A stretch of 49,346 bases of DNA, taken from NCBI GenBank assembly GCA_018398765.1, contig JAHBMJ010000375.1:1-49346 (forward strand), read 5' to 3'. The notes beneath the pieces were generated by a model that was given only the letters and a program-made list of their open reading frames with translations, made no database searches and was not told the origin of the DNA. Source of the DNA: Chromera velia (taxonomy: Eukaryota > Sar > Chromeraceae). The first letter of the stretch is position 1. Each line of letters opens with the position of its first letter. The position numbers and the translations under genes are program-made. Positions 12,468-23,793 of the stretch are shown piece after piece.

Positions 12468-15206
12468 AAAGAAAGAAGGAAAGAAAGAAAGAAAGAAAGA
12501 ACAAAAAAAAGAAAGCACAAACAAGAAATCACACCCCCACCCACCGGGCTCGTCCGTGGTAACTGGAGGGACCACGAAGGATGAAGGCAGGACCGATGGC
12601 AAGAATTCGTCCAGAAACACTGCCCGTGTCCGAGCAGCACCTCTGCTCTCTTGCATTGCCCCCTCTTCAAAACCCTGTAGTTCCTCCCGAAGCGCTGAGA
12701 GGACCCCCCTGTCTCCAACCTTTCCCTTATCAGGTGCGGCTTCTTTCGTCACACCCCAGACAGGAAACCCTGGCGGCGTTGCTGCAGTGTGAAGCGAGGG
12801 GGCGCTCAGCTCATTAGGCACGCCTTGCCATGAGACTGAAGCCCCTTTTCCTCCCCTCCCCCCTGCTGGCTGTCCCTTTTCCGTCTCCGTCTCCACAAAG
12901 AACTCTTGATCGATCTCACAGAGACCCTCTGAGGTCGCTGTCTCCACATCCTTCTCCAATGCCATCATCAACGCAACAACCTGACGGGTGCGCAGGTGTC
13001 GAGGCCCCAGAGTCTCAGTCCTGCATTGCAATTGAAAGAAGTTGGAGGTGCATGAAAGAAAAAACCTGACTGGGAGGGAGAAGAGAGAGAACCCGGTGAG
13101 ATAAACAATGCTTCGGTGTCCAGAGACTCTGGGAAGGAAAAACGAAAAGGAGAAAAGAAGACGAAGAAGAAGAAGAAGAAGAAGAAGAAGAAGGAGTCCC
13201 ATTTACCCCCCCCCTACGCGCACCTCTCTTCAAAGACCTCTTTGTACAGTGTGAGAGCTCTGAGGAATTCCCCCCTCTGGTGGTGGGCACACGCCTGCAT
13301 CAGCACCACGTCCTGACAAGCTGCAGCCCGTCTCCCGAGAGCCTGGGGTGCCAGTCTCATACGGAGGTCCAGTGCCACCTTCAGGTAGGCGAGGGCCTCA
13401 GACGTTCTCCCCATCAGCCTAGACAGAAGGCCGAGGTTGCAGTACACATCTGCGACTCGTGGGTGAGGAGGGGCAGCAGAAGAAAACTCGACAGCCACAA
13501 ATTTACGGGAGGGGTCTCTTTCTTCCAGCAGACGCTCCTTTGCAGTGCGGCCTGTTCGGGGGGGCACCCCAGCAAAGGCGGCTTCTCTGACTTTTCGGAC
13601 TCTCTGGCAGAGGTCGAAAGCCAGACGGAACCTTCTGGTCTGGAAGAAGTGGACAGCCACAAGCATGCAGGCGTCAGAGGCAGTCAGGGAGTCCGCACCG
13701 TACACGTCCTCGATTAGAAGGAGGTACCTGCATGCAGCGAGTTGACATGATCAAAGTGAAAGACGCACGAGTCGGCCCCCTCGATTTCTTTCCAAACCGC
13801 CATGCATCCTCTTCTCTTCAACAAAGGGGCCTGCCTGCAGGGGGGGGGAGAGAAGGTCTAGAAAGTGTAGAGAAGAGACGGGAACAGAAGAAAGACTTTT
13901 GATGGCGATGTGGGACTTGTACAAGTGGCATCATGGTGGAGAGTACACTAAAGTGTATTGCAGTGTGCCGACCGTTGGTAGAAGTCGTCTGCAATGGACC
14001 GCCTGCCGTACTGCATTGCGAGCTCTGCAGCTGCACAGGTCATCTGTGCCAGGCTCTCTGCTGGAATTTCTGTGTGTCCTTCCAATTCTGGAGCGTAGTG
14101 CTCTTCTTTCTCGTCCTTCTCCTTCTTTCCCTCCTCAGCTGCCGCCTGCTTTTTGGCTCTCTTCTGTTGGGCGTTTGTCAAGGCGAGATCAACCAGACGC
14201 CGAAACTGTTCGAAGTGCTCTGCCCCCCTTTCTTTTGCCCCAGCAAGAGCGCAACAACGAGAGAGAAGAAGGAGGTCTGGCAGCTGCAGGGAAAAAAACC
14301 GAGTGAGCGTCATTCCATTGAAATGTAACCACATCACTGATGCGTCAGTTGAACTTGAATTGACAACCAAATATAAGAGCCCAAGAAAACGAGAGCGCAT
14401 TGTTGTCCCCCAGCGGAGCATTTTCTGGTGAACGCACTATCTGATCCCCCCTCTCAGTGATCTCTCTTGCAGCCTTTCATGAGGTTTGACTGTTTTTTCA
14501 TGCCAAGTCAGTGACTGTCTGATTGACTGACCATATCGACATGCAACTGCACCCCGAGATGCTTCGAGAAGAACCTCCTCCCGAGAACATAGGCTTCCAG
14601 AGCGTGAATGACCGCCTGCCCATACTTGGTTTCGTTCTGGCACTGGATTGAGAGGGACCGCAGAGCCGCCACCTTCTGCCTGAAGTCTCTGTGCTCATCA
14701 AAGTTTACTCTAGAGTGGATGCGGGAAGGCTGGGAACCCAAAAGAAAAAACTCCGCATGGGAAAGATTCTGCAAGCAATTGTCCACTCACTCATTTCCTT
14801 GTTCACTCATTGGTTCGCGCAAGCCTTCAAGCGCACATTTGCTCAGTTGCCTATCTTCTCGCAAGCTCTTTTCTTTACTTCCTTGCACAATGACTCAACC
14901 ACACATGAACCATAAGAAGAACTAACAGAAATATGTATTTGCGAGCATATGTATATATGTAGACGGAGAGACCACATAAAGTGTTCAGTGGAGGAGAGGA
15001 AAGGTCAATGAAGTGAAATGCTAGAGTGAAGGTGTGTTGGACTTGGGCGTTTCAAGGCAACCGCAGGTTCAAGCAGGACAGTGAGCATTCGTTTACGTAT
15101 GAACGCATGTATCCGTTCATACAGCCATGTGTTGTCGTACCTGCAGGTTGCCTCGCTTGCCCCGCTCTCCTCCTGCTGAGGGGGGACGTGCCTTCAATTC
15201 GGCCAT
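4570..15206 (-). CDS. TPR-FH2 formin (apicomplexan formin-1 type), 11 exons
   Basis: An actin nucleator/elongator. Proposed exons, in transcript order: 15206-15141, 14729-14532, 14283-13973, 13727-13224, 13020-12545, 12025-9984 (or to 9918), 9565-9440, 9069-8581, 8417-8190, 7895-7795, 7591-4570. All junction phases agree and give about 2,520 residues. The ATG at 15206 opens a 22-codon exon ending CAG|GTACG. Residues ~25-470 are TPR/kinesin-light-chain-like repeats (DVYGADSLTASDACMLVAVH, VADVYCNLGLLSRLMGRTSE, ERTETLGPRHLRTRQVV). Residues ~520-1200 are mostly disordered, with RRPPPPPNR and 13 glycines. FH2 spans ~1200-1560 (GALDENVLSRERVDALCGLF, FPTEEEAEW, LLTFPEDLSALAEV, LDALEKEKERLEEE). Toxoplasma and Plasmodium formin 1 also join TPRs to FH2. 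The FH2 lasso tryptophan region is not clear, and the usual GNxxN motif reads LGKRKYEE. A ~1,000-residue acidic, Ser/Pro-rich tail follows FH2. The exon 6 end is the weakest boundary. Confidence 0.85.
6040..6260 (-). other. Polyproline repeat block in the formin tail (within last exon)
   Basis: About five runs of 4-5 prolines, each followed by a basic residue (PPPPPKK, PPPPKR, PPPPPKR), separated by 8-10 Ser/Ala-rich residues. The block is at about residues 1960-2030. It resembles the profilin-binding FH1 of other formins but lies after FH2 instead of before it. Confidence 0.75.
9690..9775. repeat. GGAA/GAAA microsatellite in a formin intron
   Basis: Tandem GGAA then GAAA on the + strand, that is, pyrimidine-rich in the sense (-) direction, in the intron before the first FH2 exon. 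It makes spurious Lys/Arg/Glu frames. Confidence 0.9.
12392..12515. repeat. GAAA microsatellite in a formin intron
   Basis: About 25 GAAA-type units on the + strand (TTTC in the sense direction), between the donor at 12544 and the acceptor before 12025. It makes long poly-Lys/Glu or poly-Phe/Ser frames that are not genes. Confidence 0.9.
13163..13196. repeat. GAA trinucleotide run in a formin intron
   Basis: About ten GAA units inside the intron between the third and fourth TPR-coding exons. Again purine-rich on + and pyrimidine-rich in the sense strand of the gene. Confidence 0.9.
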
Positions 15207-15841
15207 CAAACTCTAGCAAGGACAAAAGCTAAGAATGTAACGTGTCTGTTCTGGCCCCTTCAGGTCGTCTCATCCACCTGCTGAACCTGTAAGTGCAAGT
15301 TCATTCTTAAAAGGGCAAAAACAACAGGTGTGCACGGTGTTGCACAAAAAGAACGGTCTTGTGTATGAAAAGAGTTCGAAGGTGCGACTTGCCCCAACCA
15401 TTCCAAGCTTGCGTGTCCATCTGGGCGTGTTTGGCACGTGTCTGTCTGTTGAGAATGTGAGACATGCATGCATGACATTGCCTATATATAGCTGTACTAT
15501 GATTCAAACTTCAAACTGAACAACACATATGCCTGCATGCATGCATGGAATTTTGGCATGAGCAACACTCATGCATGCAGCTCAGCTAGCTATAGTGCGT
15601 GCATGCGTGCGTCAGATCGATCGATGTAGACGGCTCATGCAGACTCACGTATATATATATATGGGGTGAAGATGCATGATGGACATTGGACAGAGGGCAC
15701 TGGCGATCAGACTTGACACTCAGCCAGGCTTTGATGATGTTTGATCTCCAAGGTGGCGCTGCACGGACACCGTTAGACACGTGATCGTGATCGAAACGCA
15801 ATTTCTGCCATTGGATTCTTGCGTCAGTCAACGAGAGCACG
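15207..15841. promoter_or_regulatory. Divergent promoter region with TGCATGCA clusters
   Basis: 635 bases separate the formin start (- strand) from the membrane-protein start (+ strand). Between 15460 and 15680 there are at least four CATGCATG/TGCATGCA-type palindromes (about 15463-15476, 15534-15546, 15571-15581 and 15598-15608) and a TA repeat at 15650-15661. TGCATGCA is the known site of the Plasmodium PF14_0633 AP2 domain and its Cryptosporidium counterpart. That it works here is inference. Confidence 0.5.
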
Positions 15842-16626
15842 ATGGAGTCCGACTTGTGGAGGCTGGGCGTCCTGCTCCTCCAGATCCTGGCGGCAGTGTT
15901 TGCAAGTGTCCTTGTGTGGAAGTTCGCGAGCACATCAGAGAAGGGGTCGCAGTCCGCAAACAAGCGTAAGAAGAAGGCGAAAAAGAAGGCAGCGGAAAAA
16001 GGCAGTGGAGGGGAAGCGCCCGCTGTCACAGCAACCGGAAGGTGGGTGATCCCGCCAAACAAATCCTTCGATCCATCCATATCCGGTCTCGACTCTGCCT
16101 CTGTGTTCTCACTGCACACCTGTTTCCGTCTGTGTGCCCTCTGTTCTGCAGGCAACCCCCTGATGCAGTGCAGAATGAAGCCAAAGCCACAAACGAGGGC
16201 GAAGAGGGCAGTTCAAATTCCAAACTCGAAGCTTCTCAAGAGGCTGCGGGGAACCTGAGGGCCAACGAGGAAGCGTCAAGCAGTCACGAGGAAGGTGAAG
16301 AGGATGAGAGCGAAGATGAAGAGGGGGGAGGACAAGAGGTGCTCAGTGCCTTTCACTCTGACACACACTGGGCAGTTGCCGGAAAGAAGCCGCAGCCTGC
16401 CAAACCCGTCAAGCGAACTGCACCCCGCCCCCAGCCCAAACAAGAAACGCAGCTGACGGAGAAGCAGCGGAAGAATCGTCTGAAGGCCGAGAAGAAAAAA
16501 CAAGAGAAAGCGTACACAGAGGCCGTGCAAAAAGACCGTCTGTCTTCCTACAGATCACAGCAGATGACTGCACAGGATCGGGATGAACGAAGAAGACACT
16601 TCGGCATTGTGGGCCCATACACTTAA
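15842..16626 (+). CDS. Small membrane-anchored lysine-rich protein, unknown function (two exons)
   Basis: Exons 15842-16041 and 16152-16626 join at a GTGGGT donor and a TGTTCTGCAG acceptor (intron 110 bases, phase 2), giving 224 residues. Residues ~6-27 (RLGVLLLQILAAVFASVLVW) form one membrane segment with a very short N-terminal arm, so it is probably a signal anchor. Next comes a Lys/Ala-rich basic stretch (KRKKKAKKKAAEK), then a strongly acidic Glu/Ser part (HEEGEEDESEDEEGGG). The basic C-terminal region (TEKQRKNRLKAEKKKQEKAY) is probably helical and ends HFGIVGPYT. I do not recognise the family. The plan resembles ER-anchored proteins with a charged cytosolic tail, but that is only a likeness. 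It shares its upstream region with the formin gene. Confidence 0.75.
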
Positions 16627-17128
16627 ACGCACACGTAATTGAAGCAATTGGATTCGGTTTTGTCTTTCTCCCAGTGTGACTTTCACATTTGGCAGAGGCC
16701 GGATGCATTTTATCGCGGACAGATCCGGATTAAGACAAATTCTACGAGGAATCATGAAAGCCCAAGACAGGCAGGAAGGATATCTGATGATGTCTCGATG
16801 TCACCCATACGGTCTCTCACTGCCTATCCCCCGCTCATCTGTGTTTTTCGTTCCCTGACTTTTGTCAATCATGTCCCTCGATTTCCTGACTAGGCAGTCA
16901 CTTTGTGGTTGTCTCTATCTGCTCCCCTTCTAGCTCCCCCTTTTGTCTGTTTTTTTTTTTTTCCAATACGTGCATGTACCCGCCTCTCTCCTGACGCTTT
17001 ACCTCTTTCGCCCGTATTTGTAGATTTGAAAAAAAAAATTGCATGTGTGAGTTTTCTGTTGAATTAAGCGTACTTAGCGTAGAAAATATGTTTTCTATTT
17101 TATTTACTTGCATGCAGTGTTTGTTGTA
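16627..17128. other. Intergenic: 3' flank of the membrane-protein gene
   Basis: No gene seen. It has T-rich runs near 16950-16964 and an A-run near 17029-17038. It ends at the TA that borders the element starting at 17129. Confidence 0.4.
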
Positions 17129-18067
17129 CACTTGGACCTTAAGAGGTACTAAAGGACTTTTACGAAAAAGTCGCGTTACTAGAATTACGTAACTTTTTAC
17201 CGGTTACCGACGGCTTTTTTTAACCTGTTAGAGAGGTTAAGTTACCGTAATTTTACTCTTTTCTAGAGCATATTCAGAGACTTTTCGGGGCCGTTCCCGC
17301 GCGTCCCCGCGTAGTTAAGAACCATTATACTTCCTTTCCTAGTTCCTGTCTCCCTGTCTCTTTCTCTGCAGGTGAAAGTGTGTACCGAGTTTAAGCTTAT
17401 AGTGACCACAAAACAGTGTACAAGACACTATATATATAAAGACACTCTCTTATTGATGTAGTGATTCAAAACAGAGTCTGTCTGTTTGTCTGTCTGTCAA
17501 ACTCTGTCGCTGTCTGTCTATCAGACTCTATCTGTCTGTCTCAGACTGTCTGTGACAGCTAAACGTCACAGTTAGTGACTGTGGGTCTCAATTTTGGACT
17601 GAATTTTTCCGCAGTGACGGCGCAGTCACGACCTAGTGAATCCGCATCCAAAGCTCCAAAGAAGCACTGTTTAAGCACGATGATTCATCGATGAGTCTGG
17701 CACTGAATCATGGATGATGGCGGATGATGGCCTGAAGTGACGGTATTACTACGTATTAGTAGCCTATAGTAAAGTGTTGAAAATGTTTTAACTAAATCTT
17801 AAACTGTCATTGATAGCAGCTTTAAATCATTTTGCCACATGTCTGAAGCAAACAAAACATTTTAAAACAGTGTCACTCTAGTTTAAAAAACGGTGTAAAC
17901 ATGCAGTAGTTTCATTATGATAGCATAGCCTTCCTACTGTACTTTAGTAACTTTAGGGCATCTGTGAAAGTTACTAAAGTATGGTAACTTTAGGGGGTCA
18001 TGGACCCTAAAGTTACTGCGCTATCTGCCAGTGGGTACTAGTCTGGGTAACTCTTAAAGTCCAAGTG
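17129..18067. mobile_element. MITE-like element with TA target site
   Basis: The left end CACTTGGACCTTAAGAGG and the right end (inverse CACTTGGACTTTAAGAG) match at about 20 of 22 positions. Both are bordered by TA, as expected for the Tc1/mariner superfamily. The 939 bp interior is non-coding, with GTCT repeats (17478-17550) and inverted TAACTTTAGGG tracts (17946-18020) that could fold. It is probably a non-autonomous derivative. Confidence 0.6.
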
Positions 18068-18599
18068 TAGTTTGTTGTGTACTAAATTGCATTTATGACA
18101 GCTTTGCCTGTGTACCATCTCAAACCATGTGCCGCGGTAATTGTTTATTTTAGTGCTTATATATATAGTGACTACTGGACCTAGTAGGATCTAGAGTAGG
18201 ACTTAGTAATAGTTGATTAAGACTTCAATTACTTTGCTATATAGTTAATAGATTTTCGAGCGGTGCATAAATATATATATCAATAATTTTTCTAGTGATT
18301 TTTATTAAATCGACTGGGTCATAATACGCATGTTGTACGTCACAAATACAGAAAGTCTCTGACAATCAATACCCATAGCGCTACTAGTTGGGACAATAAT
18401 TAATCTAAATTAACAGTATATTTGTATACTACTAACTAGACCACTAATAGATTGATGACCCAGTTTTTGATATTCCAATACATAGCTATAGCTGTTAGAC
18501 TTGCGTCAGTAAGATTTGCGGCATCGTGATCCGCCATCATTCTGCCATCCGGCCTAGCCGCCACCATGACTGCATATGACTGCCTATTTTTTTTCTCAC
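18068..18599. other. Intergenic AT-rich DNA, 3' of the LRR gene
   Basis: No coding signal. AT-rich with short TATA runs. It holds the probable 3' UTR of the LRR gene on the - strand. Confidence 0.4.
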
Positions 18600-21500
18600 T
18601 TATTCTGTTTCTGGTTCTGCTTCAATGAATTCTATCGCCTGCGTCCACATCTGCAGCTTTCCTTCTCGGTGCGCCGCATGCCTCAGAGCTTCGACAGCGG
18701 AACCGAAATTTCTCTGCTGCTCCACTCCCTCCATACCTTCCTGTCCGTGCAAATTCAAACGCTCCAGCTGTGGGAGAGACTGGGGGGCAAGAACGTCAAA
18801 AAAAGCCGAGACTCCGTCAACGCTAATCCTGTTGTCCATTAAATTGATTGTTTCCAGCTTGGGGCACCGATGTGCGGAGAAAACTTCCCCCCACTGCCTA
18901 AGCATGCCATCGTCAATCTGGCAACTCGAAAGGTCCAGAGAGCCCAAATCCGAAAGCTTCCCCACCCCTTCCCCCCCACTGGCAGCAAGTAAAGCCAGTG
19001 CCTCTTCCCCCACTCGCCCCCCACTCAAATCGAGGGACCGCACACATGCGGGAAGCCCCTTCTCACTCTCTGCAATGGCTGTAATCAACCCGTCAACGTT
19101 GATGTTTGCCTCGTCATCAAGATAGAAACTTATATGGCCCACGTGAGGGGGGAATCGTGCTGCCCTGATGGCACCCCCCAACCCCTCCACTTCATCATCA
19201 TCAATATAGAACCATCGGGGATACAAATCAGTGAGAGAAGGGAGTTTGCCCGATCCCAGAGCAGCTGCTATCACCCCCCCCGCTTCTATAGCGGTTGTGT
19301 CTGACACATCTAAAGAAACAAGCTTAGGCAGCCCCTCCTCCCTCCCCACGATTGCCTGCACCAGCTCCCCCCATGCCTCTTTTGAGACATCCGAATTTCT
19401 GCGAAAATTCAACGAACAGAACTTCACCAAAGAACCCGCTCTGACGGCATCAGTCAGCCCTCTCAGGGCTTCATCAGTCAAATGGGAGTCACACAAGTCT
19501 AATTCGGACAGGCCCCCCAGCTTTTCAGACATAAGGAACGGACCCAGCGACCCCCCCTCCCCCGCTCTCGTGTCTGACAAATCAAGAACCGACAGAAGAG
19601 GCATTCCCTCCTCACTCTCCACCACTGCCCGCATCACCGTCTCCATTTTCCCCCCCGTGACCTCATTCCCATTCAGACCGAGAATGCGGAGACCTGATAG
19701 ATTGCCCTCACGAATCACTTGCGCAAACGGAGTCCCTGCTGCGTCTGTCAGCATGCCACTTAGCAGCAAGGTTGAAAGATGCGGCAACTTCACAACACCC
19801 AGTGCTGTACAGAATGCAGTCTTCGCTTCCCCTTCAGATTCCCCCACGACATCAACACACAATTGTCGGACAACGCTCAGACGCCCCATCTGAATCGCTT
19901 CCCCCATCAACTTCAGCCCCCCCTTTGCATTCTCGTCTTCTTCTTCTGAATCTGGGAACAAGAACAGATACATCTCTTTATAGTGCAAAGGTCCGGTGGC
20001 TCCAACCATCTCCTCAAAAAACATTTGCAGCTTTTCACCTTGAACCTCCAGCCTCAGTGTGTCAAGGGATGGGTGCTTGCCAGCGCCGAGAGCCCGGACT
20101 TCCTTTTCACTGAGCAGGTCAGAAGTCAACACCAAATGGGGCAGCTGAACGCGAAGGTGGGGGGGGCACTCAGAGGCACTCAGCGCATCAAGGAAATCTC
20201 TCACAGCCTGCCCAATATCTACGGCCCCTAGTTGCTTTATTCCCTCCAGCCCCAATTTCCTCAAATGAGGAACGGCATCTTTGCGAAGGGATCTCCCCAA
20301 TCGGCCCAGACAATGACCTAAGCAACGATCGTTACCCCCTAGTTCTAGGGTCTCTAGGTTTCGCACCACCCCCCTTCCCAAACAATCAGCGAGGCGCCCT
20401 ATTGCCTCGTCTAACAAACCGCATTCCTTCAGTATCAGCACACGGATTTCTGGAAGAGAAGCGGCACACAAAACCGAGCACAGCCTCTCCACGCCCCCCA
20501 CCTGTAACCCATTGAGGCCCAAATTCAGCGTCTCCAGTTTCAGAGACTTCCCCTCCACCGCCCCACAGAGCATGCCCAGGTATTCATCATTCAGTCCTGT
20601 CCCCTCGAGGTCCAGATGAACGAGGGACGCCGCCTTCCCATCACTGATCCACTTGGCCAGTGCCCTGAATCCTTCTGTACCGAGAGGGTTGCCTGACGCG
20701 AAGAAGACAAGAAAGAGGAGGCACGCAGAGGGAAGGAATCAAGTGGGCAGAGAGAAAGGAAAAGGACGACTCGGTTTAGGAATCTTCTCTCGAAAGTCAA
20801 AAACGATACACACAAAACGCGTGTTCCTTTTTCTTCTCAGCGCCTTCTGAGTCTCTCGGGAGGTAAGTAAATTGCATCGATGAGCGAATCATCGAGTGAA
20901 CCCCTTGGGGAGTTGCACTTTTTTTGTCGGCGCAAGGATGAAGGAAGAGTACCATGCAACCTCCCGGCCCGCGCCGGATCCCCATCCCCCAGTGTCAGTG
21001 TCTTGAGGGATTGAAAGAGACGGGATAGGTCAAGTAAGTCTTTCACAGTGTTGCAAGCAAACCGAAAAGCCAAAGACAAAACAAAGTTGGTGGCACGAAG
21101 TGACTGACTGACCAGTCAGGTTCAGGTGTACAATAGAAGCGGGCAAGACCGAAAAAATGACGCAGGCCTCCAGAGGGCCGACGAGGCAATCTGATCGGTG
21201 AATAAGTAAATTAATAAATCGGTGGTTGAACGGAATAAAGGAAGGAAGGATCCACATTCGTTCATTCATTCATGCATTCATTCATTCAGGAAGGGGGGAC
21301 AGGGGAGAGGTGGGGAGAAGGAAATCAGAAGCGACAGCATCTCTGCACTTCTTTCCTCCCTGCCTGCCTGGTCTCTTTCTCGCAGCCCAACCTGCCAAAA
21401 CACGAAAGCCGGCGACCATAAATGACTCCATTTCATGCTACTCAGGCTGGCAGGCAGGCAGGGCGAAGGGCTTCAAAGACACAGCAGGCATACAGGCTTC

Positions 21501-23793
21501 CGTCCTTCCTTTCTTTTTTTTGACGACATCGGTTGTCCTTTTATTTTTTCGTTCTTTCTGTGTAAACGAATTCAGTGCCTCCCTCTCTGTACTCGTCCCC
21601 GACAGCTGCATGCAATCTTTTCGACCGACAAACGAATTCTTTGTTCCAGTCGGGATGGAGAACCTGAAAGAAAAAAGTGCCAAAGACACGGGGAGGGAGG
21701 GAGCACTCCTGGCTGGCTGACTTGCAAGGCTCAATCTCTGCAGAGACGGCCCGTCATTCCCCTGTTCCCCCGGACTGCCAACCCCCTCCAGGAAGCGCCG
21801 AAGGAGAGAAAGCGCCGGGCCCACCGCAGAAGTCCCTGCATGCATACAGTTGCATGCACACACGCACGTCTGATTCATACGAAGAACCTGGCTGGGTGAG
21901 TTAGTTAGTGAATCAGTGAGTGAGGGAGTGATAGACAGAGCAAATACACCCTCATTCATGTGCTGCACGCTCAACGGACAAAGAGACAGAGACAGAGAGA
22001 GACATGCAGGTAAAAAACAAGAGAGAGGCGGACAGACAGAGAGAAAGACAGAGAGAGAGACAGGCACAGTCAGACAGAGCATGACACAGAGTATGTGGGC
22101 GTGCGACAGATAGAGAGGACAGACCGACAGCACAAGAGATAAAGAAGAAAAAAAAACCAAACGCAAAAGAACAACACGCCGGATCAGACAACGTGGGCAG
22201 AGAACCCGAATACGTAGACGAGGAGGGAAGGGAAGGAATGAAGAGCCGAGCCAACTCCAAAATTTCGCCTCACCCTCCCGTACCATTTGGGTTCGCCCCT
22301 ATAGCCACAAATCCAGACTTTGAGAAGACAGTGAAACACACGAGAAACCAAACAAACCAAACTCTCAGGAGCCAACACCGAGAAGAGAAAACAACCGGGA
22401 AAACCGCAAAAAAACCGACTTCACATATCCGTACTTCCTCTCAATCGCCACCAACCCACCGAGAGTCAATCCCTCCACAGATTTTGGGAGTTGATTTAGA
22501 AGGAAGAAGATCTTCCGAGGGGAGAGATCGATGCAATCTGCAATCCATTCAACGCAACGCAATTAAGGCACCCTCCGTCTATCAGGCAGCTAGGGTGTTT
22601 GCACCTGCCCCATGACCACACAGAGGCAACCACGACTAGTCATCCAGTGGAGAGGTCCATATAATCCAAGTCCAAAATCGAGACCGGCAACAACGCAGGA
22701 AAGGCCTCACTTCATCTCAACGTGACCATTCTGCGCGGTGATGCACTGACCAGATAAGTCCAGAAACTTAAGGGGCACCCCCTGCACTTTTCCCTGCAAA
22801 ACACACAGTGAAGCAAACAACGCATCCAAAGGAAGAGCGAGAAACGCGGATACCAGTACTGAAGAAGGTCACCACACCGCGGTTCAGCAAGCTTTCAGGG
22901 ATTGAAGGCGTGACCAGGAGAAAGAGAGAATCTCAGAGAGAGAAAAAGACAGAGCCAGCTAAGGTGACCAGAGGCGTCATTCCGATCGATTGGCCTGAAA
23001 GGAAACGCAGTTGGCCGGTGTTCATTGAAAACCTCTTGATGTTGCGAAAACTGACGCCCTCGGTCATTCCATGCATGCACACACATACATATACCTTTTT
23101 GAGAACAGACAAGCAGAACCACGCCATCCCGTAACCGTCCGGACAGGATGCCATCTCTGAGACCACCTGCACGTGTGGCCAGAAGAGAGATGATACAGGG
23201 CAAAACGAATCATTTGCGGGTAGATGGGGACAATGATCGAAATCGAAAGAGACGGCAGGTAAACAAAGCCACAGCCTGCAGCAGAGCGGAAACTCACAAA
23301 CGTCATCACGTACCGCTGAAGTCGGCCGAACGTTCTGCAAAAGCTTCCAGAGTAACGCCTCTTGTGAAGGTTCCAAGGCCCTGCCGAACGTAACGTCTTC
23401 ACCCAGGTTTTCTATTCCTGCTGGAAACAAGCAGACGAACAGACGAAGGACGGCGTGACAGTCATTTTCAAAGTAGACAAGCCCCAGTTGTGCCCTACCG
23501 GTCGTCTTTCTTACCTTGCATCCTTGAAATAACTTCCTCTGTCTCTGTAAGCTTCCGACAAGAGCGAGCAAAAGTCTGCCAGAAGGTAAACGAGGCGAGA
23601 ACTGCCGACAGGAAAGATGAGAAAAGAATCTTTCTGAAGACCAGAGACGGCACGAAGAAAAATAGAGGAGAAGGCAAAAACGTCGCTGCACAACCATAGG
23701 AAGAAGAACAAGTTTAGCGGAGAATTAAGTCAAACGAAGTGTGTCGAGTCTTTAACTAATGCTTCGATCACTGGCAGCCGTTGGATCCGGCAT
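18600..23793 (-). CDS. Leucine-rich-repeat protein, ribonuclease-inhibitor-like, about 10 exons
   Basis: The terminal exon 20692-18600 encodes ~696 residues of about a dozen LRRs (LETLNLGLNGLQVGGVERLC, LVSLDVSDTTAIEAGGVIAA, LGSLDLSSCQIDDGMLRQWG), 25-30 residues each, as in cytosolic RI/NLR-type horseshoe proteins. Upstream exons join in phase: 21039-20953, 21190-21113, 22537-22460, 22793-22751, 23034-22969, 23166-23095, 23417-23314, 23685-23515. Three of them each encode one repeat (for example DCIDLSPRKIFFLLNQLPKS). The start is tentative: an ATG at 23793 in a 22-base exon ending at 23772 fits the phase. The 5' exons before 22800 show no known domain. I see no NACHT, kinase or membrane domain, so the role is unknown; protein binding is the usual LRR job. 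The 1.27 kb intron 22459-21191 may hide more repeat exons. The terminal exon is near certain, the 5' end is not. Confidence 0.78.

Noticed and set aside
12353-12584. Lys/Glu/Arg repeat frames
   Set aside because: GAAA microsatellite inside a formin intron.
18625-19893. + strand frames of 166 and 220 codons
   Set aside because: Antisense shadows of the clear LRR terminal exon.
21438-22286. 282-codon - strand frame as an LRR exon
   Set aside because: Mostly low-complexity Ser/Leu/Cys from CTGT repeats; only a short internal piece (about 21720-21840) looks like a repeat unit, and I could not fit it in phase.
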